Assembly (NCBI GenBank): GCA_963682055.1
Contig: OY821744.1
Location: 22,854,967 to 22,918,966, forward strand
DNA: 64,000 bases
Source of the DNA: Primula veris
Taxonomy: Eukaryota; Streptophyta; Magnoliopsida; Ericales; Primulaceae
Direction: 5' to 3'
In this document: positions 49,385 through 61,004 of the stretch, one piece after another
Layout: each line of letters begins with the position of its first letter
Numbering within the stretch: position 1 is the first letter of the stretch
The notes under the pieces: model-generated
Databases searched by the model: none
What the model was told of the DNA's origin: nothing
Seen by the model: the letters and a program-made list of their open reading frames with translations, nothing else
Position numbers and translations under genes: made by a program

Positions 49385-49861
49385 TGCTAGAATATATATA
49401 TGGCCTAGTGTCATATATGTTAAATAAATAGTGGTTTGGATAATAATCAAGTTTATTAATCTTATTGGTTAAATAATTAATTAAAGATAAATTAAAGCAA
49501 TTAGTATTAGATAAGAATTAAAGTTAATGTTAATGTTAAACTAATACTAGCACTTATCACGTTGATGAAACGTGAGAAGTGGGGGAGACTGTTATACGTT
49601 CCCTCTCTCTACCTATAAAATAGTAGCAATAGTACTATATTCTCACCATCAAATAATATACAGAGAAATATATATAATAGTACTCATTATTAAGGAAGGG
49701 CTAAGAGAGAGAAGACGGTATCTCATAAAAGTTTAAGCAACAAACTACAATGGCTCAAGTTAAATATTCAATCATCTTTGTTCGTATTATTGTGAAAATT
49801 ATGAAGTTAACAATTCATGTTCCTTTAAATTAATCTAAAGGTTTATAGAATATGTTTTACA
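49385..49861 (+). repeat. 3' LTR of the copia element
   Basis: Starts TGCTAGAATAT and ends GTTTTACA, followed by TSD GTAGT. It keeps the ATG of ATGGCTCAAG (49750-49759) but its splice site has changed to TTAAAT. Confidence 0.93.
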
Positions 49862-49866
49862 GTAGT

Positions 49867-52560
49867 GGCATAAATTGGGTGGTTCATATCCATATAAAGC
49901 CTTGAATGGTGATATTTTTGTGGTGGTATGGGTTGTGGTGTTATAGCAATATTCACCAATATAGATCCATTATGACCATTGTTTTGGGTTGTCTGATGTA
50001 TAACATCTTAGGTAGGTTGCTAAGGATTTGTTGACTATCTCTATTTGACCATCGGTTTGTGGATGGAAAGCAGTGCTTATTAGCAGTTTTAGTCCCTTGA
50101 ATTTTGAATAACTCCTTCCAAAATTCACTGGTGAACAAAGCATCCATGTCTGAAACAATTTTCTTTGGAACTCCAAATTTAAAAATATTTTTGAGAGAAT
50201 GATTTGCTAAATCTGAAGCTCCAAAAGGATGTTTTAAAGTAATAAAATGGGCATATTTTGTAAGTCTGACCACAACCACCCAAATGCAATTATAAAAATT
50301 TGATTTTGGTAAACCATTAATAAAATCCATACTTATTTCTGACCACACTTGTTCTGGCATTGGCAATGGTTATAAGAGCTCATGAGCTTTTGTTTTTCCA
50401 TACTTGCATCTTTGACATATATTACAAGTATCAACAATTTTTTTTAAATCCCCTTTTACCCCAGGAAAAAAAACTTCTTTGTAAGCTTGATAAAGTGTTT
50501 TATGCAATCCAATATGGCCTGATAATGGATCACTATGCAAAATATGCATAATTTTCATTTTGAAGGTTGTGTCATTAGGAATATATAGTCTATTTTTTGT
50601 AAAATAATAACCCACTAGTCCACTTATAATTTACTGAAAAAATTATTTCTTTTGCTAGTTGCTCTTTAATCTCAGTAAGTTTAATGTATTTCTCATATCA
50701 CTCCCTAATAGTTTGAGACAAATCACTTAAAGGATGAGTAGTTACAGTCATAACTTGACACATTTTTTGCCCTTCATCTATCTTAGATAAGGCATCAGCA
50801 GTCTAGTTTTGGCTTCCCTGTTTATACAAAATTTTAAAAGAATAATCCTAGATTAGGCATCAGCAGACAATTTTTTGTTCTAAAAGATATTTTTAACTTT
50901 GGTGGTTAGTTTTGAATATAAAATATTGTCCAAAAATATATGGCCTCCATTTGTTTATAGCTTGCATAAGTGCATATAATTCATTGTCATAAGTCGACAA
51001 AGCCAATAATTTTCCTTTTAAAGCATTAGCGATAGGCCTTTTCTCTTGCTATAATATAGCTCCAATCTTGATGAATCACATTCAATAATAAACTTTTTGA
51101 TAAAATCTGGTAAGGCTTAAAACGGGTGGGGTAGTAACAACATTCTTCAAATCCTCAAATGCCTTGACAGCAGCATCATTCCACAAAAAACATTTTTTTT
51201 AATTAGATCAGTTAATGCATTTGCTTTTCTCCCATAATTTTTAATAAATCTTCTTTAATAACCAGTTAATCCCAAGAACCCTCTTAACCCTTTTAAATTT
51301 TTAGGTTTTGGCCATTCTATCATAGATTTTTATCTTAGATGGATCTGCTTTTACTCCAGATTTTGAAATTATATATCCCAAATAATCAATTTATTCTCGA
51401 TAGAATTTACATTTTGATCTTTTAGCATAGAATTTGCGAGTTCTCGTAATTTCAAGTGCCATTCTTAAATGTTCTTCATGGTCTTTTTTTATTTTACTGT
51501 ATATTAAAATATCATCAAAGAAGACTAAAATAAATTTCCTTAAAAACGGTTTAAAAATTGCATCATGGTCCCTTGAAAAGTTGTAGGTGCGTTAGTTAGC
51601 CCAAAAGGCATGACAAGAAATTCATATTGGCCTTTATAAGTTCTAAATGTTGTTTTTTCAATATCAGGCGTATGCATTCTAATCTGGTGATATCCCGACA
51701 TTAAGTTTAATTTAGAAAAAATAATAGCGGCATTTAATTCATCTAAAAGCTCATCTACCACTAGAATAGGGAATTTATCTTTAATTGTTACATGAGTTAA
51801 GGCCCTATAATTCACCCACATCCTTCATGTTCCATCAGTTTTTTTAACAAGTATAACTGGAGAAGAAAATGGTGATTGAGAATTTCTGATTAGTCAATTA
51901 CTTAAGATTTCTCCCACTATTTTTTCTATTTTATTTTTTTGGTAGTAAGGGTACCTATAAGGTCTTATGGATATGGGATTTGTTCCCTATTCTAACTGAA
52001 TTTTATGCTATTTTCGCTAACAGGTGGTAACTCTTTTGACTCTGCAAAAACATTGCTAAATTCATCCAAAATTGGTGTATTAATATCTTCGACTTCTTCA
52101 TTTTGAGTACTTAACAGGTACATTTGTAATATCATTCCGGACTCAGAATTTTTTACTGTAGAAAAATTGATTTCAGAAATCTCAGTTTGAGTTTTTATAC
52201 CTTGTAATGTAATTTGCTCACCCTCGTGTTCAAACTTCATATTCAGTTTATTAAAAGCACAAGTAATTTACCGAGTGAACTTAACTATTGAACACCTAAC
52301 ACCATATCAAACCCTACCAAAGGAAGTAAAAGACGGTTAATTTTGAAGTTTGTTTATTGTATTTTAACCTTTAATTGTTGACAAACCTCTATACTTGTTA
52401 AGTTCTCACCCTTAGCCACTTTAACATTAATTTTATGGTCCTTTATAATTGAAATCTTTAGTTTTGATACCCACTTTGGGTCAATGAAATTGTGTGTACT
52501 CCCAGAGTCAACCAAAATTCCTATTTTTTTACCACAAATTTTACCACAAACCTAAGTGAT
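49867..52560 (-). pseudogene. pol remnant of the old gypsy element
   Basis: Minus-strand order: protease (ILVDSGSTHNFID-like at about 52450-52530); reverse transcriptase ([19 protein letters not shown] and [14 protein letters not shown] at 51540-51821; FFDDILIYS at about 51490-51525); degraded RNase H; integrase zinc domain (HSDPLSGHIGLHKT ... CNICQRC at 50370-50615); integrase core (49953-50366). In the core the first catalytic Asp, normally VVVDRL(T/S)K, reads VVVVRLTK, so it is lost. Many frameshifts and stops are present. The frame is cut at 49866 by the copia element and its last codons continue at 42844-42780 (PNEAIPEIKDRRIPNK). Confidence 0.85.
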
Positions 52561-52598
52561 GCTGAATTGGTTTCCTCTATGATAGCTTGTAAAGTAAT

Positions 52599-53780
52599 TT
52601 ATGGGGAATCAATTTTGTCAGTATTTACAGTTTCCATCTCATTCTCTTCATTTTCTGAATTTTCCTCCAATTTATTGGTTTGATCATATAGCAAGTAAAA
52701 TTTAGGTTTGGTACAAATATGACCCCTGGCCCATTTTTCATCATAGTAATAGCAAACATTATTTTTCCTTCTTTCATCCATTTCAGTAAGACTTAATCTC
52801 TTAATTGGTGGTAGATTAGGGTTACTACTGAAATTTTGGACTCTTGTAATTGTGGTTTGATTGTTTGGATTATTGTATTTGGTAGATTGATTAACATAAG
52901 TTCTATAAGTACTTTTCGAATCTAAACCCAATTTTTGTTCTTGAAGGGTTGTTATGATATAAGCAGTGTCAATATCTTGTGCAAATTGCATTTTAACCAT
53001 TAACCCAATTTCCTCCTTAAGCCCACTGATAAAATAAATTAATTTGTGTTTTTTAGTTAAATCTTGTATTATGTTACAAATTAATTCAAATTCTCTTTTA
53101 TAGTCCTTGACAGACCATGTTTGCTTCAATTTTATCAAGAGATCTAATGGATTATCATGTAAATTTTCTGAGAATTTCCTAACAATTTGTTCAATGAAAC
53201 TTTCCCAATGTTTTATTAAACCGTTTCTCTTGATTTTGATACCAAAGTAGGGCTTGACCCTCAAAAATGCATATTAGCAATTAAGATTTTTTTATGTTCT
53301 GGTGTTTTATATAGATTAAAAAATTGATTGGCCTGATAAACCCATTCCATACATTTTTCACCAAAAAATCTGAGGAAATCAAGTCTAATTGTTCTAATAT
53401 TAATTTGGTTTTGATGAGTTACAAGAAAATCTGATTCCTCCACACTTGAAGATTCGAAGTTATGCTGATGTGGTGTGGATGAAGATTCAGGTTGCTCATG
53501 ATTTTTCCCTTCCTTAATGCTTTGTGATAGAGCGAGTTGTTGTATTTGAATGTTCATTTGCGAAATTTGTTGCTCCAAAAACTTTATGTCTTCATGGATT
53601 TTTTGTTGTCCGTCTGGACTGGACTGTATTAAAACTTGTAATTGGTCAAGTTTCTCATCAGTGGTTAGGGTATTTTGAGTTTCAGGTTGTTGTAATGGTT
53701 GGCTTGTCTGTCTAAATGGTGATAATTGAACGTTTTGTGTTGTTGTGATGCTTATGATCGCTTTCCGTCCATTGGAAATA
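52599..53780 (-). pseudogene. gag remnant of the old gypsy element
   Basis: Two overlapping frames (53261-53836 and 52599-53264) carry a gypsy gag: a Gln-rich N-terminal part, FFGEKCMEWVYQANQFF, then SWESFIEQIVRKF and LKQTWSVKDYKREFELI. A zinc-knuckle-like region reads CYYYDEKWARGHIC, where the second metal-binding Cys is Tyr. A frameshift lies near 53262. Confidence 0.8.
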
Positions 53781-53783
53781 TCT

Positions 53784-53795
53784 GCTCTGATACCA
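53784..53795 (-). other. Primer-binding site, tRNA-iMet type (minus strand)
   Basis: The plus strand GCTCTGATACCA is the complement of TGGTATCAGAGC. It lies three bases inside the 5' LTR of the old gypsy element. Confidence 0.9.
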
Positions 53796-53798
53796 ATT

Positions 53799-54080
53799 TG
53801 ATATACAACAGGTATCTTACAATGGATTTTAGGCAAAGAACGCTAATTCAATCGGAATTGAATATTGATAACGAAAACAACTGATTTTATTTATGGATAA
53901 AAACTTACATTAACACAACTGCAACTATTTATGCTAAACAGAAAATATTTGAAACTTAAGGTAGTTATGAGCAGTTTATTAACTGCTACTATACTAACCG
54001 TAGGATCTGGACACATGACGTGATCCATACAGACCCCTTGAATCTGATCTAATGACTGAAATCCTATTACACATAACTCA
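53799..54080 (-). repeat. 5' LTR of the old gypsy element
   Basis: 282 bases, TGATATACAACAGG...CATAACTCA on the plus strand. The inner end is fixed by the adjacent primer-binding site; the outer end (CA at 54079-54080) is where similarity to the other LTR stops. Confidence 0.8.
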
Positions 54081-54883
54081 TCGTACGGTCCTAATAATTC
54101 GTCTCTTAATATTACAATACAACAATAATAATACTAACAATTAACACAAACAATTAACTTATAACACAGTCATCTTCTCTCACTGTAATAGCTGCTTCTA
54201 TGGAGAATTAGGGTTCATCCCTTGCATGTCCATCATCGCAGTACTGGATATTAGGGTACGAGAGAGAAAGTCACTACAGATCCGATCAAGCGGGATTCGA
54301 CTATTATACACCAGTCGACCTGTCTCGGAAAAATCCTTAAGATAAGAGTAAGGGTTCTCACTATTTAAACCAAATAAATTCGAAAGAATTATAAAAAACT
54401 AATATATCCTAACCAGGGTCAAACACAAAACACGACAACCTAACCTAGTATTTAAGCATTGTTCGATTGTTGTTTTATTTTCGGTTGCACGCCCTAACTC
54501 CATTTGTAATGTTCGGATAGAAGTATTAAAGTTGTTGTCAGAGTTTTTTTTAATAACTCATTAATATTTAATATTAAATTAATTAACTAGCCAAAACTTT
54601 TTTTATCAAACTGATTCTATAAATCAGTAAACAAATTATAGAATTTTTGAAGATTTTTATTTTTTTTCATTAATTATTAATATTGAATAATAAATTTATT
54701 ACATAAGGAGTATTTTTTGTAAAGAAAAAATTCAACCTGATTCTTAATGAAAATTCTATAAATCATGAAAATAATTTAGAAATTTTCTAAAGATTATTTT
54801 TTTTTCATTTACTAATGAATATTTAATAATTAAATTAAGTATTTAATGTTTAATTTTTTAAAAATAATTAACATGATTCTTGA
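54081..54883. other. Intergenic AT-rich DNA
   Basis: No gene. 54500-54880 has diverged repeats of TTAATATTTAATATTAAATTA and CTATAAATCA motifs, possibly part of an old LTR. Confidence 0.45.
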
Positions 54884-55377
54884 AATCGAGAAAATAATCT
54901 TTAGATTTTTTTTTAGTTTCATTTTTTCAAAATTAATTAATTCTGAAATTTCGAAAAAGTACCAAGTAAGGTTCAATATTAGTTGCTTTTAAACCCAAAT
55001 TTTGAGTTATTTTTCAACCAATCTCAACATGAAATTAGTTTCCCTACAATGGCGCCAAAATACTGTTGAACGTGTTTTTTACACGACCGAAAGTATTGTA
55101 AAAGCACGGCAACAGTTACAGTATAAAATTAATCGAGAAAATAATCTTTAGATTTTTTTTTAGTTTCATTTTTTCAAAATTAATTAATTCTGAAATTTCG
55201 AAAAAGTACCAAGTAAGGTTCAATATTAGTTGCTTTTAAACCCAAATTTTGAGTTATTTTTCAACCAATCTCAACATGAAATTAGTTTCCCTACAATGGC
55301 GCCAAAATACTGTTGAACGTGTTTTTTACACGACCGAAAGTATTGTAAAAGCACGGCAACAGTTACAGTATAAAATT
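54884..55377 (+). repeat. Exact 247-base tandem duplication
   Basis: Copies 54884-55130 and 55131-55377 appear identical by eye. Each contains CTACAATGGCGCCAAAATA, which resembles an LTR end followed by a TGGCGCC-type primer-binding site. A 63-codon frame (55249-55440) partly arises from the repeat and matches no family. Confidence 0.92.
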
Positions 55378-55774
55378 CCAGAAGTACGAGGTGCCACCAA
55401 AAATATGTATGGACCCTGTTACCTGTCATCCGATGTCTAAAAAAACTTCAAGCGGAACGAAGCAAACACTCCCCATCCGGCGATCGTCTCGATTGAATCC
55501 TATCAATACTTTTGCTCTGAATCAGAATATGAACAATTTGATCAAGTAAAGTCATGGATAATTGAGCCTACTCAAATTCCACATCATAGTCATCATATCC
55601 TCGCTCTTTCTTTGCTCGGGAAGGGAATCAACTTATTCTGCCGTTGTTCTTACCATGTTTTTATTTATTTTTATTTTATACCCTCATTTGATACATAGAT
55701 TGGTTCCGGAATGCAATAGTTTAGTTAAGTAAGAATACAATTAATCAATAGTCATTTAAATGAGTAAAAATTAA
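55378..55774. other. Intergenic DNA, no gene recognised
   Basis: Bases 55378-55660 are more GC-rich than the surroundings and may belong to the interior of a degraded retroelement, but no protein motif is visible. Confidence 0.35.
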
Positions 55775-55994
55775 GGGTCCGTTTGGTAGCATATTTTTTT
55801 GTCCAATATCATATTTTAAAAATCGGTTTTAAAATTCCACTTTAAATATATTTTTTTTAAATATGGATTTTTTTTAACTTTTTCAGCCTAAAATCTTATT
55901 TCAGAAGCTAAATAATCTGAATGTCCAAACAAACATAAATTTTTATAATCAAAAGTACAAAAATCAACTAAAAAATATTTTGCCAAACGGAAAC
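55775..55994. mobile_element. Tourist-like MITE (PIF/Harbinger)
   Basis: 220 bases with imperfect TIRs GGGTCCGTTTGGTAGCATAT and the inverse of TATTTTGCCAAACGGAAAC, flanked by TAA on both sides (55772-55774 and 55995-55997). The 3-base TAA duplication fits Tourist elements. Confidence 0.75.
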
Positions 55995-56019
55995 TAAGTT
56001 GGGGAAATTGTGCGAGAGC

Positions 56020-56165
56020 ATTTTTTTTTTAACAATTTAAATGAATTTTATTAAACCATGTAAAAAAACTTAATTGAAGTGAAAAAGATCAACATTTTTT
56101 TTAACAATTTAAATGAATTTTATTAAACCATGTAGAAAAACTTAATTGAAGTGAAAAAGATAGAA
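56020..56165 (+). repeat. 72-base tandem duplication
   Basis: AACAATTTAAATGAATTTTA-containing unit repeated at 56031 and 56103 with one or two mismatches. Confidence 0.9.
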
Positions 56166-56439
56166 AACATTTCGGGTAAATTTTGGATTGGGTAACTATC
56201 TATAACTTAATTAAGGATTGAAACATAAAAATAAAACTAATTAAAGATTGGTCCATTTGGTGACATCATAAAAAAAAAAATTGTTGACGTCATAAAAAAA
56301 CAATTAAAAAATAAAAACTGAAACTTTCTCTCTCTCCTCTCTCTCTCCGAAAAAACGTCTTTGGACTGTATTCTCTCTTTAAACCGCCAACAAATCCCGC
56401 CATCACACTGTATTCTCTCTCTTCGTTGATTTCAGAAAA

Positions 56440-57080
56440 CAATATGGTGAAGGTAATATTATTCAGAAAATATTATTCAGACTGTCTGAAATATGCAGTT
56501 TTTTTAAAACAGTCTAAATACATGAAATATGAACTCTTGAATACAATAGCCCAGACTGTTTTAAATTTAAAACAGTCTGAATACAAGAAAAAACAGTATG
56601 AACTCTTAAAATTTAATAATAAACACACTTGATCTCTAAAAACCTAACAAAAACATGCATTGTGTTACAGAAAACAGTCTGAGTTATTATATAACAAGAA
56701 TACAATAACTCGAACTGTTTATAATAACTCAGACTGTTTTCTGTAACTCTTGAATATAATAACTTAGACTGCTTTTTAAAACAGTCTGAATACAAGAAAA
56801 AACAGTATGAACTATTGAATTTTAATAATAAACGCAATTGATCTTTAAAACCCTAACAAAAACATGCATTGTGTTATATAAAACAATCTAAGTTATTATA
56901 TAATAAGAATACAATAGCTCAGACTGTTTATAATAACTCAAGCTGTTTTATGTAACTCTTGAATACAATAGCTCAAACTGTTTTTTAAAACAGTCTGAAT
57001 ACAAGAAAAAACAGCATGAACTCTTGAATTTTAATAATACAAAATCATACATTGTGTTACAGAACAGTCTGATTTATTAT
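56440..57080. repeat. Array of CAGACTGTTTT/AAAACAGTCTG palindromes
   Basis: About ten copies of ACAGTCTG or its reverse complement occur in 640 bases, often as close inverted pairs. One is a perfect 28-base palindrome at 56552-56579. Larger units of roughly 190-240 bases (AACAAAAACATGCATTGTGTTA, AACTCTTGAATACAATA) repeat about three times. Just upstream of the array, ATGGTGAAG|GTAATA at 56444 looks like a short first exon with a donor site, but nothing confirms a gene. Confidence 0.75.
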
Positions 57081-57296
57081 AATAAATCTCTAAAACCTAA
57101 ACTGAGCTGGCAATTTGAGCTAAATTCAGCAAGAAAAACGGAGCTAGCAATAAAAAACAGTGTGAAGGTTCTAGAGAGAGAGAACCTGTCCGTCGGAGAT
57201 AGATAGAGCAATTTGAAAAAATTCGTTGAGTGAGAGAGATGATTTAGAGAGATATTTACAACTGATAGTTTAGAGAGATAGTTTAGAGAGAGAAAA

Positions 57297-57600
57297 CTAA
57301 TAGTTTAAAAAAACAGAATATATATATTATATATAGTGGATCAATTCTTAATTAGTTTCATAAATAATTGACCAATTCTTAAATAAATTTTATAGTCAGA
57401 CCAATCATTAAATAATTTTGTCTAAAACCATAGATCTGGAGCGTCTAATAGTTTAAAAAAACAGAATATATATATTATATATAGTGGATCAATGCTTAAT
57501 TAGTTTCATAAATAATAAACAATTTTTTAAATAAATTTTATAGTCGGACCAATCATTAAATAATTTTGTTATAATTTTATCTAAAACCATATATCTGGAG
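57297..57600 (+). repeat. 148-base tandem duplication upstream of RPN6
   Basis: CTAATAGTTTAAAAAAACAG starts both copies (57297, 57445). The second copy has a short insertion. Both end CTGGAGCGT. Confidence 0.88.
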
Positions 57601-57772
57601 CGTGAACAGAATCAACGGTGTAAAAGAGATATGAGACATTTCTTCACAGTTGAGCCAAACTCTCCCCTCTTTTATTTCATAATTTTATAAAATAAAAATA
57701 TAAAATCTCTATCTATCTCTCTCTCTCTCTCTCTAAATCTCTCTGTGGTCTTTGATCTGCAATCGTCTCAAG
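57601..57772 (+). promoter_or_regulatory. Probable RPN6 promoter end and 5' UTR exon
   Basis: A (CT)n-rich leader (57712-57745), typical of plant 5' UTRs, ends at CGTCTCAAG|GTATAAAT, a good donor at 57772/57773. The transcription start is not determined and no clear TATA box was identified. Confidence 0.55.
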
Positions 57773-60700
57773 GTATAAATATACTGTTTTTTTATTAACT
57801 CCTTTTTATTTCGTATTTCTCTTAATTATTTGTTTTATTCACACCCACTTACTTCTATTACTACTTTTTTTTTTTACTTGGTAGGAACATAGATTTTGTT
57901 CAATTCTAGGTTTTTATTTATATATATATATATATATATTTCTATATCTTGGACCTTTTATTAGTACCCACCCAATTGAAAAAATAAGAAGGTATTTTTC
58001 TTATAATGGTTTTATTTATATTGATAAGGTAATCCGTGCTTTTAATCACTTATAATACTATTATTTAGTTGGTAGGATATATTGTGTTAAATTCTAGGTT
58101 TTTTTAGTTCAGTTTCATGTACTATTCTTGTGAATAATCAGTTTAACTTTAAGTAAAAATATTAGGATTTGTAGAATGATTGTATAATCACTTAAGTTTG
58201 AATGAAAGATAGGGTTTTGGTTTTGCTCCCTTTTTAATTATGGATCAAATTTGCAGTTTTTCAGCTCGAGGTAATAACTACTACTAATATTTAAATTTTT
58301 GTTGGTTTTAATATTATGTTGTGGAGAATGCTCCACAATAAGGGCTTATTTGATTGCAGTTTGTCGTAATTTTGAATTATCTTATGGATAATATTCTGTT
58401 ACCCTATTGAATATGAGATCCGTTAATGGAGTTAGGTTGTAAAGATGTATCAAGATTTGTTTTTTAATTGATTAAGTTCAGATCGAGGTTGAAACGAAGG
58501 CTTTTGATTACAGCCCCTTTTACCTGAGAATGAAATATCCTGAACATTTTAAGCTCATGATTATAATTAACTTTTATAACATTAAAACCTAGTCTGTAAA
58601 TATATGTTTTTTTCTGGGAATGCACATCTGCTAGAGTTCCATAGTTGAAGGATTTTTTAGGAAGTACCAAAGTTCGTACATGTTTGGTACTTTGGTTGCA
58701 GTTTTGGTCTAATTTTCAGTTGTTTATTATTCCAATATTTCTAGCTTCTCTTTGTTTTTTGACTTACAGTAATAAATATGCATAGGAAAGTGGTGGGTTT
58801 TTTTTTTAACTGATAAGATACAGGTCCAATTAAAACGTAGGGTTTTGAGAAAAATTCGTTTTCTTGGGAATTAAATAGCTTCTAAATTTTTCAGCTCATG
58901 CTTTAGATGAAAAAAACGCTAATCATGTTGTAATATCATTTGGGGGAATTGCAAATGAACACAGTTCCACAGTTAGGTCTTTTTTGGTTGCATAAATTAA
59001 GCTCAACTATTTGCTTATTATTCGTACTACATTTGGTTGGCTGGTTTTACATTTAAAAGCTGAAATTGTTTTAGTTCTGGGAGCCTAACTAACTTGCTTT
59101 CTTTCCTCATCATAAAGAAACCATTTAAGTTGCTTGAAAGGTGCAGCCAAATAAGTTCCATAGTTTGCGTGAGTTCTTAAACTTTGCCTTGCTGAAAAGT
59201 GCACATTCATTTTACTACTCTGCTTTTAAGCTTAGGTATATTGCTCCATTAAAACTTTATGAATCTGTTCTTTTCCAGCCACTTTACCTTGATTTCAAGT
59301 TTTTATCTTATTGTTAGAAGAGCTGGCACTTTTACTTAATTGCTACAATGTACAACCAAAGTTGTGGTGTTATAAAATATTTAGAAGACTTGGTGCATGT
59401 TTGGCATCAACTTTTTTTGTTAGCTTTTTGATTTTAAAAAGGCATATGCGTTTGGTATGACTGCTTTTTTTAGCTTTTGAAAATCTAGATTTTGGAGGAA
59501 TATAACTAGAAAAGCTAAAAGCAAAAAAGTCACACATTTTGGAGATTTTGGTAGCTTTCTCGCCACCATTTTAAGAATTTAAATGAATATTGATCTTATC
59601 TCAACTAAAATTTTATTCGTATGCTTGACGTGTTACTTGCTCGTTTAAATATGATATTTTGAAAATTTATCAAAAAAGTGTCTTATAAGTTATTTTGATT
59701 GAAAAAGCAAAAGGTTATTAGCTAATGCCAAAAATCAATATGTTGAAAGTTAGTTTTTTTAAGTTTTTGCCTAACACTCGTGTATATTTTGGAAAGCAAG
59801 CTTTTTTCCTACTGCTTTCTGAAAGTAGCTTTTTGACTGAAAAATCTGATACCAAACGGACCCTTAATCTTTTTATTAGATTATCAGTTTATAAGTGAAA
59901 ATCTTGCTGTATTAGACATGATTTAAAGGTGTAAATTTGTTTGAATCTGAAGTCTGAACTATTTTGCAAGCTGAATGAACAAAGTTTTGTACCCGCCTCA
60001 AAAGCAAACTGATATCCTAGAAAAAGTGCAGCCAAAGCCAAAACAGATCACTATTTGATTTGTTGGAGCTTTTAAAATATGTTTTTTGTCTCGAAAGTTA
60101 GCATGCAGTTTGCTACTTAGCTTTAAACTTAAGTAAATGCTATTAATCAAATACTTCATATGACTAGTAGAAAGCTTGCATGAATATGAGATACAATCAA
60201 TGAGTTAGTAGACTTCAGTGGTTGAAGTTAAATCTTGTTTAGCACTTGCCAATTTTGGATGCAAACAAAATATACGACGTATGTACACTTTATATAGGCA
60301 TTTCGGTGTTCCTGTGCAGAAGCATATATATTTTCGTTCGTTAGTGTTCTTTTTATCCTGGGAAGGTAGTGTATAGTTGTGAATTACATGTATGTTGACA
60401 ATGTGTAATACTCCCTTGAAAGCAGAAATTCCTTGAAAGGGCATGTGTCTACTGGTACATTACAAACCTTACCAAAGGCACAGACCCCTTGAACGCATTT
60501 CATTTTATTTGCCCACTGTAAAAAAATTAAAAGACGTTATACGTACACCTATACTGTCATAGTTATTGCCCATAATAGTTTTTTGTAGGTAGTTTGTTTC
60601 CCTAAATTGATCATTGTTTATAAACAATTAGAGTTTCTGTGGCGAGAAGCCGAGAACAACTTTGTAAGGGTGTGAGTTTTTCAATCTGAATGTCTCTGTG

Positions 60701-60985
60701 CTATTATTTGTTATGTAGTCACTTATCAGATATATGTAACCATTATGGATGATTGTTAGCACATTCTCCAAAATTGGTTTCTAATCATTTTCTTTGAACA
60801 ACCTTATTTACAATCAAAATATCGGTTAGCTAATTGCATGAATGAGTTTAGGTTTTTCATTACTCATGATTACTTTTATCAAATGACTACTATATACAGG
60901 TATAGGCGAGTAAAATACTTGTTGTAGTGTGTTTGAAAACTTATAGTGTTTCGATTATTGATCAAATATTTTTCAGAAATTGCAG
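57773..60985 (+). other. Probable leader intron of RPN6 (about 3.2 kb)
   Basis: Donor GTATAAAT at 57773. Acceptors TTTTTCAG at 60976 or AAATTGCAG at 60985, 20-29 bases upstream of the start codon. The interior is T-rich, stop-filled and contains no gene on either strand. It carries one MITE (59392-59863). An alternative is a transcription start much closer to the ATG. Confidence 0.5.
59392..59863. mobile_element. MITE inside the RPN6 leader intron
   Basis: Left GGTGCATGTTTGGCATCAAC and the reverse complement of the right end (GGGTCCGTTTGGTATCAG) are imperfect inverted ends resembling the Tourist-like MITE at 55775-55994. Length 472 bases. TSD unclear. Non-coding. Confidence 0.6.
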
Positions 60986-61004
60986 GATCACAGAGTTGTT
61001 AATC

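Larger units (their letters stand above)
42850..49861 (+). mobile_element. Ty1/copia retrotransposon nested in the old gypsy element
   Basis: 477-base LTRs at 42850-43326 and 49385-49861. Perfect 5-base TSD GTAGT at 42845-42849 and 49862-49866. Primer-binding site after the 5' LTR and purine tract before the 3' LTR. Gag, protease, integrase, reverse transcriptase and RNase H follow in copia order. LTRs differ at about 23 positions plus small indels (about 5%), roughly 2 million years at 1.3e-8 per site per year. The interior is heavily damaged. An unusually long (1.8 kb) non-coding stretch separates the primer-binding site from gag; it is explained as an intron in a separate entry. Confidence 0.95.
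42496..54080 (-). mobile_element. Old Ty3/gypsy element, split by a nested copia insertion
   Basis: Homologous ~280-base sequences at 42496-42772 and 53799-54080 are its 3' and 5' LTRs. A tRNA-iMet primer-binding site lies just inside the high-coordinate copy on the minus strand. Gag, protease, reverse transcriptase and integrase remnants follow in gypsy order on the minus strand from 53.8 to 49.87 kb. The reading frame of the integrase C terminus resumes beyond the copia element (42780-42844). The copia at 42850-49861 interrupts it with TSD GTAGT. The LTRs differ at very roughly 15% of positions, so this is an old insertion. No matching TSD was found for the outer ends. Confidence 0.88.

Noticed and set aside
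60927..61004. 26-residue N-terminal extension of RPN6
   Set aside because: Plant RPN6 proteins start at the position of ATG 61005, and the extension spans likely splice acceptors.
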